From Streptomyces coacervatus (GTDB lineage Bacteria > Actinomycetota > Actinomycetes > Streptomycetales > Streptomycetaceae): a DNA stretch of 45,624 bases. The notes beneath the pieces were generated by a model. The model was not told the DNA's origin, did not search any database, and saw only the letters and a program-made list of their open reading frames with translations. Made by a program: the position numbers and the translations under genes. Location of the stretch: the NCBI RefSeq assembly GCF_029223485.1, contig NZ_JARHTP010000037.1:1-45624 (forward strand), in the 5' to 3' direction. Below, piece by piece: positions 17,401 through 24,452 of the stretch; positions within the stretch are counted from its first letter, which is position 1; each line of letters opens with the position of its first letter.

Positions 17401-18325
17401 GGCCGACGACACGCTGACCGCGCCGTACGAGCTCGGCGGCGGCTGGATGCGGATCGGGCGCGCGGAGATCGGGCGGCGAGCCTTCCTCGGGAACTCCGGG
17501 ATGACGGCGCCGGGGCGGTCCGTGCCCGACGGCGGGCTCGTCGGAGTGCTCTCCGCCACGCCGAAGAAGGCCAAGAAGGGCAGCTCGTACCTGGGGCTGC
17601 CGCCGGTGAAGCTGCCGCGGAACGCCGAGAAGGCCGACCAGAGCCGGACCTACGACCCGCCCGCGCACCTGCTGTGGGCGCGCGGTCTGGTGGAGCTGTG
17701 CCGGATCGTGCCGGTGTTCTGCTCGGCCGGCCTCGCGGTGCTGACGGTGGCGGCGCTGTGCCTGCTCGGGCCCTGGGCTCCCCTGCTGTCCGGTCTGGTG
17801 CTGCTCACCACAGGCGCCGCGGCCGCTGTCGTGTCGTTCGTCGCCAAGTGGCTGCTGGTCGGGCGGCACCGCACCGGTGAGCACCCGCTGTGGAGCGGCT
17901 TCGTGTGGCGCAACGAGCTCGCGGACACCTTCGTCGAGGTCGTGGCCGTGCCCTGGCTGGCCGGTTCGGTGCCGGGGACGCCGCTGATGACCGCGTGGCT
18001 GCGCGGTCTGGGCGCGAAGATCGGCAAGGGCGTGTGGGTGGAGAGCTACTGGCTGCCCGAGACCGACCTGGTGACCCTGGAGGACGCGGCCACCGTGAAC
18101 CGCGGCTGTGTCCTGCAGACCCACCTCTTCCACGACCGGATCTTGCGGACGGATACTGTTGTACTCCGTGAGGGCGCCACCCTGGGCCCTGGCGGGATCG
18201 TGCTGCCCGGCAGCACGATCGGGGCCCGTACCACCCTGGGTCCCGCGTCGCTCGTCATGGCCGCGGAGTCCGTCCCCGACGACACCCGTTGGCTCGGCAA
18301 CCCGATCGAGGCATGGCGTCCCTGA
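14459..18325 (+). CDS. Pls/PosA-type NRPS-like protein (adenylation - carrier - membrane/beta-helix C-terminus)
   Basis: This single-module protein of about 1288 residues begins with an adenylation domain: A3 FTSGSTGKPKG (172-182), A5 around YGPTEATVV (Tyr311), A7 YRSGDLV, A8 GRADEQIKLGGRRIELGE and the A10 lysine in RTSGKVDRNAL. A carrier domain follows with the phosphopantetheine serine at 553 (GGSSL). The C-terminal half alternates transmembrane segments with three regions of hexapeptide-type (left-handed beta-helix) repeats, the arrangement of the terminal domain found in epsilon-poly-lysine synthetase and its relatives. It lacks a condensation domain, so it probably adds one amino acid to an amine or polymerises it. 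Start ATG 14459; the frame is open further up without support. The stop overlaps the M1 peptidase gene. Amino acid specificity was not predicted. Confidence 0.85.
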   Translation: MAAIHESSALGLLDDEFSAEIHQQFGDTARFSGGQAASPRTLVDIFDASVRSYPDELALDDATTRLTYRALAAEVEQLRRRLSAAGVGLGDRVGVRVPSGTNDLYVAILAVLAAGAAYVPVDAEDPDERAELVFGEAGVRAVVGAEHQLTVTGRADVPAARPGTEHDAWIIFTSGSTGKPKGVAVSHRSAAAFVDAEAALFLTDDPIGPGDRVMAGLSVAFDASCEEMWLAWRYGACLVPVPRSQVRSGADLGPWLVEQEITVVSTVPTLAALWEPETLNDVRLLIFGGEACPPELVQRLVTEGREVWNTYGPTEATVVACASLMSGEEPIRIGLPLDGWELAVVDEAGFPVRMGESGQLVIGGVGLARYLDAEKDAEKYAPLESLGWERAYRSGDLVKAEPEGLVFLGRADEQIKLGGRRIELGEVDAALQALPGVAGAAAAVRTARSGNQLLVGYVVTQEGWDHAAAVEKLRAELPAALVPLLAPVGDLPTRTSGKVDRNALPWPLEGLETGGPAEQLYGTEAWLAEQWTEVLGIPVTSARDDFFAIGGSSLAAAQLTTRLRTRYPSAAVLDIYQQPTLRKLARHLEKSAQDDGARRTITPVPTRAKVIQLLLLVPLFTLLGLRWTVALAAAGNLLPAYSWLPTAPWWLLAAGAVLLFSPPGRLAIAAGGARLLLRGVEPGRYARGGSVHLRLWTAERLAEFSGATSLTGSWLERYARALGAKIGQDVDLHSLPPVTGLLKLGRGAAVESEVDLSGWWLDGDRLEIGQVKVGAHATVGTRSMLFPGARVGKRAEVAPGSAVTGQIPTGQRWAGAPAVKLGKAKRNWPKERPQRGTYWRVMYGLTGLALSALPLLAGGAAFLVAHAFIDPAAPLRGAALALVPATLAFGLAYALLILVAVRLLNLGLREGTHPTHSRIGWQAWTVTQLMDRSRETLFPLYAGLATPVWLRLLGMKIGRGAEVSTVLALPSLTTVGEGAFLADDTLTAPYELGGGWMRIGRAEIGRRAFLGNSGMTAPGRSVPDGGLVGVLSATPKKAKKGSSYLGLPPVKLPRNAEKADQSRTYDPPAHLLWARGLVELCRIVPVFCSAGLAVLTVAALCLLGPWAPLLSGLVLLTTGAAAAVVSFVAKWLLVGRHRTGEHPLWSGFVWRNELADTFVEVVAVPWLAGSVPGTPLMTAWLRGLGAKIGKGVWVESYWLPETDLVTLEDAATVNRGCVLQTHLFHDRILRTDTVVLREGATLGPGGIVLPGSTIGARTTLGPASLVMAAESVPDDTRWLGNPIEAWRP

Positions 18326-19773
18326 GCGCGGGCCACTCGGAGTCGGTGAGCGGTGTACCGGCAGAATGGAGTGGCACGACGGCGCAGGGAGCAGAAGCGG
18401 CAGTGGCAGTTCAGCAGGCGGCGGGTTCGGACCCGTACTTCCCGGAGCACGGTGACGCGCGTTACCGCGTGCACCGTTACGAGCTCGCGCTGGACTACCG
18501 CCCGGGCCCGAACCGCCTGGCGGGGACGGCCCGGATCAACGCCATCGCGGGACGGTCCCCGCTCACCGAATTCACCCTCAACCTCTCGGACTTCAAGATC
18601 GGCCGGGTGCGGGTCGACGGCCGGCAGCCGCACTACACCCACCGCGGCGGCCGGCTGCGCATCCGCCCCGCAAAGCCGATCCGGGGCGGTGCCGCCTTCA
18701 CCGTCGAGGTGCACTGGTCGGGCAACCCCAAGCCGGTCGCCAGCCCCTGGGGCGGGCTCGGCTGGGAGGAGCTGGAGGACGGGGCGCTGGTGGCGAGCCA
18801 GCCGATCGGCGCGCCGTCCTGGTACCCGTGCAACGACCGGCCCGCCGACAAGGCCTCGTACCAGATCTCGGTCACCACGCCGTCCGCGTATGCCGTGGTG
18901 GCGGGCGGCCGGCTGCTGACCCGTACGACGAAGGCGTCCACGACGACCTGGGTGTACGAGCAGTCGGCGCCCACGTCGAGCTATCTGGTGGGACTGGCCG
19001 TCGGCAAGTTCCAGACGGTGCTGCTGGGCGACCCGGGGCCGGGCGGGGTGCCGCAGCACGGGCACATCCCGGCACATCTGCTGCCGGAGTTCTCCCGGGA
19101 CTTCGCTCGGCAGCCGCAGATGATGGACCTGTTCCAGGAGCTGTTCGGCCTCTACCCGTTCGGCGAGTACGCGGTCCTGGTGACCGACGAAGAGCTCGAT
19201 GTCCCCGTCGAGGCACAGGGGTTGTCGCTGTTCGGCGCCAACCACGTGGACGGTGCGCGGGGTTCGGAGCGGCTGGTGGCGCACGAGCTGGCGCACCAGT
19301 GGTTCGGCAACAGCGTGTCCATCGCGGACTGGCGGCACATATGGCTGAACGAGGGGTTCGCCAAGTACGCCGAGTGGCTGTGGTCGGAACGCTCGGGCGG
19401 CCGCACAGCCCAGCAACTCGCCGCTTCCGCCCACCGGTTGCTGTCCTCCCAGCCGCAGGACCTGCGGCTGGCCGATCCGGGCCGCAAGTCGATGTTCGAC
19501 GACCGGCTCTATGAGCGCGGCGGCCTGACCGTGCACGCGGTGCGCTGCGCGCTGGGCGACGACGCGTTCTTCCGCATGCTGCGCGCCTGGGTGGGGCTGC
19601 ACCGGAGCGGCGCCGTGACGACCGCGATGTTCACGGCCCATGTCAACCGGTTCGCGGACGAGCCGCTGGACGACCTGTTCGCCGCCTGGGTGTACGGCAC
19701 GTCGCTGCCTGCGCTGCCCGCGCAGATCCCGGCGCGTCCGGCGCACCCGCCCACCAACGCCGAGTCGGCGTAG
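18313..19773 (+). CDS. M1-family zinc metallopeptidase (aminopeptidase N-like)
   Basis: The roughly 486-residue protein has the gluzincin signature HELAHQWFGN (His324, Glu325, His328) with the third zinc ligand Glu347 in WLNEGFAKYAEWL, so the metal site is intact. The N-terminal region is the beta-rich domain of M1 enzymes. The exopeptidase motif GAMEN is not present; the equivalent segment reads VPVEAQGLSLFG, so classical aminopeptidase activity is uncertain. The ATG at 18313 overlaps the preceding stop by 13 nt; a GTG near 18402 with a purine-rich upstream stretch is an alternative, since conserved sequence begins soon after. No signal peptide is evident. Overlap with the NRPS-like gene suggests it trims or controls that product. 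Confidence 0.85.
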   Translation: MASLSAGHSESVSGVPAEWSGTTAQGAEAAVAVQQAAGSDPYFPEHGDARYRVHRYELALDYRPGPNRLAGTARINAIAGRSPLTEFTLNLSDFKIGRVRVDGRQPHYTHRGGRLRIRPAKPIRGGAAFTVEVHWSGNPKPVASPWGGLGWEELEDGALVASQPIGAPSWYPCNDRPADKASYQISVTTPSAYAVVAGGRLLTRTTKASTTTWVYEQSAPTSSYLVGLAVGKFQTVLLGDPGPGGVPQHGHIPAHLLPEFSRDFARQPQMMDLFQELFGLYPFGEYAVLVTDEELDVPVEAQGLSLFGANHVDGARGSERLVAHELAHQWFGNSVSIADWRHIWLNEGFAKYAEWLWSERSGGRTAQQLAASAHRLLSSQPQDLRLADPGRKSMFDDRLYERGGLTVHAVRCALGDDAFFRMLRAWVGLHRSGAVTTAMFTAHVNRFADEPLDDLFAAWVYGTSLPALPAQIPARPAHPPTNAESA

Positions 19774-19794
19774 GCGGGCGGGCCGGCCTGGCTC

Positions 19795-19816
19795 AGAGCC
19801 TGGGGAAAAGGGCTCT
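19795..19816. terminator. Possible bidirectional terminator hairpin between convergent genes
   Basis: AGAGCC and GGCTCT form a 6-bp stem around a 10-nt loop in the 42-bp gap between the converging M1 peptidase and amidase genes. There is no T-tract, as is common in actinomycetes. The stem is short, so the call is tentative. Confidence 0.35.
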
Positions 19817-20703
19817 CACGTCGCCGGCACCTTCAGCTTGTCCCAGCTGACCTTGCCCGGAATGCCGTCCGCGTCCTTGCCCTTGAAGCCGAGCTTGCGC
19901 TGCCAGGCCCGGTAGGACTCGCGGTCGGCGTCCGTCCACTCGGGGCCGGGCCCGTCCTCGTAGTGACTGCAGCCCTCGGCGACCAGGCGCTTGCCCATGG
20001 CCGTGATCAGCGGGGACTTCTGCCCGTCGTGGAAGAAGCCGGGGCCCGGGAACGGTGCGTGCGACGGCTTGGACGGAGCGGGCTTCGGGTCCGGGTCGGG
20101 CGCCGGGGAATTACCGGCCAGCCGCTCGGCGATCCGCTTGCGCATGCCGTCCATGGTGAAGCCGCGCGGGTCCACCTTGCCCGGCTGCCACTCCTTGTGG
20201 CCGATGACCGACCCGGCACTCCAGCCGTGGTGGCGGCAGATCGCGGCGGAGACCTTCTCGATGGCCTCCTTCTGCGCCTCGGGCCAGGGGTCCTTGCCGT
20301 CGCCGAGGTTGATGCACTCGAAGCCGTAGAAGTGCCGGTTGCCGTCGGTGTCGGCCTCGTTGTCGTGCGGCAGCTTGGTCTCGTTGACGACGGCGCGCAG
20401 CACGTCGTGGTCGCCGAGGCCCGCGTGATTGGCGCGGCCGTTGCCGACGAGATGGACATGGCCCTGCTTGTCGATGACGCCGTGGCACAGCGGGCCGGGC
20501 AGGACGGAGTAGCCGTCGTAGCAGATGTTCACGGAGTTCTCGGTCCCCGAGGTGACGGTGTGGTGGATCATCACGCCGTTCACCGGACCCCAGGGGCCCT
20601 TCGTATTGCGGTTGTGGGTACGCCAGTTGCGCACCTCGATGACCGTCAGGCCCTCCGCGCGCAGGATCTCCAGCAGCTGGGATCCGGTCATGGGTGTGGC
20701 CAT
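19816..20703 (-). CDS. N-acetylmuramoyl-L-alanine amidase (amidase_2 type) of the CIS operon
   Basis: This 295-residue enzyme would cleave the amide bond between N-acetylmuramic acid and the stem peptide. The catalytic domain shows the amidase_2 pattern: VMIHHTVTSG (His47/His48), a central NHAGLGDH, and GHKEWQPGKVDP carrying the distal ligand and catalytic residues. A Pro-rich linker leads to a C-terminal domain of about 80 residues (GPGFFHDG to the end) likely to bind the wall. No signal peptide is visible, as with phage endolysins. The ATG at 20703 forms a TGATG junction with the DUF6519 gene and GGAG lies 7 nt upstream. As last gene of the injection system operon it probably helps wall penetration or lysis-linked release. 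Confidence 0.85.
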   Translation of the reverse strand: MATPMTGSQLLEILRAEGLTVIEVRNWRTHNRNTKGPWGPVNGVMIHHTVTSGTENSVNICYDGYSVLPGPLCHGVIDKQGHVHLVGNGRANHAGLGDHDVLRAVVNETKLPHDNEADTDGNRHFYGFECINLGDGKDPWPEAQKEAIEKVSAAICRHHGWSAGSVIGHKEWQPGKVDPRGFTMDGMRKRIAERLAGNSPAPDPDPKPAPSKPSHAPFPGPGFFHDGQKSPLITAMGKRLVAEGCSHYEDGPGPEWTDADRESYRAWQRKLGFKGKDADGIPGKVSWDKLKVPAT

Positions 20704-22259
20704 CACACGTCTCCGTCCACGGCTGCCTCCGCTTCCGCGGTGGTCTGCGACCTCCCGTGCGAGGGGTCCTCGGCCGCCAGTTCCTCACGGCGTGCCTGTG
20801 CCTCCGCCGCGAGGGTCGCCTCGTCCGCGGCGGGGAGGCTGCTGGCCAGCGGGCGGAAGGCCAGGCGCAGGTCGACGGCACCCTCCTCGCCCTTGACCAG
20901 GGCCAGCGGCGCGAGGTGGCGGGTGATGCCGGCGGGCCTCTGCAGCAGCGGGCGGCGCGCCCGGTCGGCTGGCCATTCGACGCTGCCGGTGGCGGTGCGC
21001 GCGGGGATCAGCCAGTGGTCGCCGGTGCGGTAGCCGCCGCCCTTGGCGAAGTACACCTCGACGCCGTCCTCCAGGGGCAGCCACTCCCCCTCGGTGACCG
21101 GGAGAGCGCCCCCCTTCAAGGAGGTCGTACGGCCCTTGCGCCTCGGCCCCTCGCGGTGGTCCCAGCGGCGCAGGAACGGATTCAGCTCGGGCAGCCGTCC
21201 GACACCCGGCTCGGGCTCGGCGGACAGCCGGACCCGGCGGCCGGGCAGGTCCAGCTCCTCGACCCGGAGCAGGGGCAGAGCTTCCAGCCGGGAGGAGTAC
21301 GCCGTGTCGGTGAGCTCGACGTGGTCGCCGACGTCGAGGTCCAGCTTGTCGTCGTAGCCGAGGGAGGCCAACTGCACCCAGGTGCCGTCGAGTTCGTCGA
21401 CCGGGAAGACGACGGAGCCGTTCTCGCGGGACCACTTGAAGGTGGCGTCCTTCGCGTCGCCCCCGGTGTGCACCTCGACCCGGTAGAGCTGGTTCTCCGT
21501 GCCGCGGTAGCGGGCGTCGGGCCTGACCAGGCACGGGTCCTCGTCGGCGTGGTCGGGCCGCTCGCTGCGGGCGGCCAGACGGCCGGAGGACAGGGAGTGC
21601 TGCTGCGCCCACTTCTCGAAGGCCGTGCGGACGTTTTCCTTCGACAGTTCGGCGTCCTCGATCGCCAGCTCGGCGAGGGACAGCGGCAGTACCTGCCAGA
21701 CCACCTTCACCCGGGCCGCGGTGTCGGGCATGGCGGCACCCAGGGCGACCTCGCGCAGCGCGGGGTCCTCGGCGGCGTTGACCGACCGCTCCCACACGTT
21801 CAGGTAGACAACGAACGGCGACTGCGCGGGCGAGGGCAGCCGGTCGCGTTCCGGGTCGAGGAAGGCGTCGGGCTGGTCCCAGTACGTCCAGTAGTCCGGC
21901 GGGGTCGGCGTGTCCTGCTCGTCCGCCTCCTCGTCGGGTACGGGCACACCGGGTGCCGGGCGGGTCGCGTCGAGCAGGATGCCGTCCACGTAGTAGTGGC
22001 CGGGGCTGATGTGGAGGGTGTCGATGTCGAGCTTGCCGCCCACGTAGTCGATGTGGAAGCCCGCCTTGTCGCGGCCCGCCGCGTCGCGCGGACCGCCGTA
22101 GCGGCCGATCAGGTCGGCGGCGAGGGTGCGCACCTGGTGGAGCTGGATGGCGGTCTGCTCGTTGGCGTCGGCGTCGAGCTGGACGCGGCCCTGCTGGGCG
22201 ACGACCGCGGAGTAGTGCCGCTCCGGGCGGAAGGTGAGACGGGAGAGATCAGCGTGCAT
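20703..22259 (-). CDS. DUF6519-domain structural protein of the contractile injection system
   Basis: The 518-residue protein begins with LSRLTFRPERHYSAVVAQQGRVQLDAD (first part shown by residues 5-24), the signature of proteins annotated as DUF6519, which are encoded in eCIS loci of actinobacteria and other phyla. The N-terminal third is probably a capping or attachment domain and the middle is beta-rich (repeated short strands such as VRLSAEPEPG). The C-terminal 30 residues are acidic and helical. It is encoded between the beta-helix tail protein and the amidase genes. An accessory or fibre role outside the baseplate is inferred from position; no enzymatic motif was found. Confidence 0.7.
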   Translation of the reverse strand: MHADLSRLTFRPERHYSAVVAQQGRVQLDADANEQTAIQLHQVRTLAADLIGRYGGPRDAAGRDKAGFHIDYVGGKLDIDTLHISPGHYYVDGILLDATRPAPGVPVPDEEADEQDTPTPPDYWTYWDQPDAFLDPERDRLPSPAQSPFVVYLNVWERSVNAAEDPALREVALGAAMPDTAARVKVVWQVLPLSLAELAIEDAELSKENVRTAFEKWAQQHSLSSGRLAARSERPDHADEDPCLVRPDARYRGTENQLYRVEVHTGGDAKDATFKWSRENGSVVFPVDELDGTWVQLASLGYDDKLDLDVGDHVELTDTAYSSRLEALPLLRVEELDLPGRRVRLSAEPEPGVGRLPELNPFLRRWDHREGPRRKGRTTSLKGGALPVTEGEWLPLEDGVEVYFAKGGGYRTGDHWLIPARTATGSVEWPADRARRPLLQRPAGITRHLAPLALVKGEEGAVDLRLAFRPLASSLPAADEATLAAEAQARREELAAEDPSHGRSQTTAEAEAAVDGDV

Positions 22260-22313
22260 GAAGGGGGTCCCCCTGGTTCAGGATTCTGCGGGTGTGTCGT
22301 ACGGCGGCACTGC

Positions 22314-24452
22314 TCATGTCACGAAGAAGATCCCGGCGTCGGCACCGGCGGGCGTGTACTCCGCGAGCCGCGCACGCAGTCCGTCCTCGCGCTGCGGCCG
22401 GTACAGGTCGTGGAAGGCGCCCATCTCGGCACCGTCGTCGGAGCCGCGCCGGATCTCCTCGACGCACCGGTCGGCCAACTGCCCGTACCAGGGCGTCCCG
22501 TAGCGCACCGATGCGAACAACGGCCGTACGTCGGTGCAGCGATGGCGTCGCGGGGTGCGCGAGCCGGCGGGGACGGCCGAGTACCGCAGGCAGCCGATGC
22601 CGCGCCGGGCCACGTGCAGCTTTCCCGTGAAGACCGAGTTCTCGGCGATCTCCACCGCATGGGTGTGGACTTCGCCGATGACGGTCGTGCGGTGCACATG
22701 GAGGACGGCGTGGGCGTGGCGGCAGTCCGGGGCGGACAGGGCCTCGCGGTCGTGTCCGGTGGCGTCCAGGATGCTGTCGCGGAGGTGGATGTCGAGAGGG
22801 TCCTCGCTGACCTCGTCGCCGATGACCTCGATGGTGCCGAGGATGCTGTGCTCGACCTGGAGGCAGGCGCTGGTGCGGTCCAGGACGATGCTGGGCTCCT
22901 CGGGCGAGTGCGGCTCGCACTCGGGCTCCAGGGACCAGCCGGGGACGAGCGTGCTGTGCCGTACGACGACCGCGCCCATCGGGCCGGTGACGTTGATGCC
23001 GCGCCCGGCGACGAGCAGCCCGTCGAGGACGATCCGCGGACGCTCGTGCGGGGCGCAGTCCTCCGACACGGCACGGATGTTGAGGGCGTCGGGCCGGTTG
23101 CTGTACCAGTCGAGCAGCCGGATCACCGGCCGCGTCCCCTCGGCGGCCCGCAGCTCCAGCCGGTCGCCCGGGTCGAGGTCGAAGTCCAGCTGCTCCTGGT
23201 AGGCGCCGCTGTGGGTGATCTCGATGATGCCGTCGGGTCCGGTGCGATCGGCCCGGCGGTCGTGCTGCCAGGCCCGGTAGGCGTCCATGATCTGGCGGTA
23301 CGGCTGTCCCGGTCCGACCCGGTAGAAGGCGGCGTCCGGCCGGTCCACGCGGTCGGGCCGCTCGTACTCGCCGCCGCCCATGTCGGCGCCGTACGCGTAG
23401 TGGTAGTCCACCCAGACGCCCTGCCGGGGCGCCGAGCGCGCCCCGAACGCGATCCGCCCGAGCTCCGGGTCGACGGCGACCTGGCCGCGCTTCGGCCGAT
23501 AACGCCAGTCGGAGAGATCCGTCACCACGATGTCGGACGGCGGTACGGGTTTGTCCTCGCCGTCGCGCCGGATGACGAAGCTCTTGCCGGGGCCGTAGTA
23601 GTCCAGCAGCCGGTCGTGGAGCAGACGGCGGGTGATGAACGCCGGGACATTGTCGACGGTAGCGATGTGGGTGGGCGAAGGCTCCGGGACCGGCTTGGTG
23701 ACCAGGGGGCTGTCGTTGCCGAGGATCGAGAAGGTGTAGAGGTTGCGGGCGCGGTCGATGCAGTACGCCGGAGAGGACGTCAGCGGGTACGCCTTGAGCC
23801 GCCAGACGAAGAGGGCGACCCCGACGGGACTCCAACCGCCTTGTCTGCGCGTGGAGTTGGCGCGGCGGACGTCGACCGTGCGGGCCGTGGTGTCGAACGG
23901 TCCGCCGGCGAGGGCCAGTGCCGAGCCGTCCCGGAGGTCGACGAGGCGGCCCCTTCCGGTGTCCCGGTACAGCTTCACCGACTGGTTGTGGGCGACCAGC
24001 CGGGACAGCTCGACGGCGCGGGCGGGATAGTCGGCGACCTGCTCGGAGATCTCCTCCAGCAGGTGCAGGGTGCCCTTGCGGCGCCGGTTGGCGACCGTGG
24101 CGGCCACGTCGGCACGCGGCGCGATCGCCTCGGCGAGGGCGTCACGGCCCCCCTCGTGCAGGCCGGTGGTGAGAACACGCTCATAGCCGGGCAGGGTGCG
24201 GTAACCGACCAGGTCACCCAGGTACGGCAGCACCCAGGGGGCCGCCGTCTCCACGAACAGGTCCTCGTAGCCCTGCTCCACGCCGTCGCGGACCCGGTCG
24301 AGCTGCTCGGCGATCACCGCCAGCAGCGCCCGCAGCGGCTCGCCCTCCTCGGCGTCGCGCAGGAGGTGCCAGCGGGGCAGCAGCGCGGCCAGACCGTCGG
24401 GCTCCCGGGAGGTCACTGCGGCCTCCGTGTCGAACTGCACGTCCGGGGACAT
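22314..24452 (-). CDS. Tail protein with gpI-like N-terminus and beta-helix body (CIS)
   Basis: In this 712-residue protein the N-terminal 200 or so residues follow the gpI tail-protein pattern: ALLPRWHLLRDAEEGEPL, then a helical stretch, then VETAAPWVLPYLGDLVGY. The middle and C-terminal part has repeated short strands with motifs such as GIIEITHSGAYQE and LDGLLVAGRGINVTG, suggesting a right-handed parallel beta-helix like those of tail fibres and spike proteins. The ATG at 24452 forms a TGATG junction with the upstream baseplate gene, with GGAGG 7 nt before it. It likely links the baseplate to fibres or acts as a receptor-facing protein; this is inferred from order and fold pattern. Confidence 0.7.
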   Translation of the reverse strand: MSPDVQFDTEAAVTSREPDGLAALLPRWHLLRDAEEGEPLRALLAVIAEQLDRVRDGVEQGYEDLFVETAAPWVLPYLGDLVGYRTLPGYERVLTTGLHEGGRDALAEAIAPRADVAATVANRRRKGTLHLLEEISEQVADYPARAVELSRLVAHNQSVKLYRDTGRGRLVDLRDGSALALAGGPFDTTARTVDVRRANSTRRQGGWSPVGVALFVWRLKAYPLTSSPAYCIDRARNLYTFSILGNDSPLVTKPVPEPSPTHIATVDNVPAFITRRLLHDRLLDYYGPGKSFVIRRDGEDKPVPPSDIVVTDLSDWRYRPKRGQVAVDPELGRIAFGARSAPRQGVWVDYHYAYGADMGGGEYERPDRVDRPDAAFYRVGPGQPYRQIMDAYRAWQHDRRADRTGPDGIIEITHSGAYQEQLDFDLDPGDRLELRAAEGTRPVIRLLDWYSNRPDALNIRAVSEDCAPHERPRIVLDGLLVAGRGINVTGPMGAVVVRHSTLVPGWSLEPECEPHSPEEPSIVLDRTSACLQVEHSILGTIEVIGDEVSEDPLDIHLRDSILDATGHDREALSAPDCRHAHAVLHVHRTTVIGEVHTHAVEIAENSVFTGKLHVARRGIGCLRYSAVPAGSRTPRRHRCTDVRPLFASVRYGTPWYGQLADRCVEEIRRGSDDGAEMGAFHDLYRPQREDGLRARLAEYTPAGADAGIFFVT

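Noticed and set aside
14372..18133. A 1253-codon minus-strand open frame opposite the NRPS-like gene
   Set aside because: No recognisable motif; the plus strand has all adenylation and carrier core motifs. Long antisense frames are expected at this GC.
22255..22300. Small inverted repeat AGGGGGTCCCCCT before the DUF6519 gene as a terminator
   Set aside because: It lies at the ribosome binding site within a continuous operon and has no T-tract; more likely incidental.
22249..23835. Second reading frame of 528 codons overlapping the gpI/beta-helix tail gene
   Set aside because: Arg/Pro/His-rich shadow of the real frame, which has family motifs throughout.
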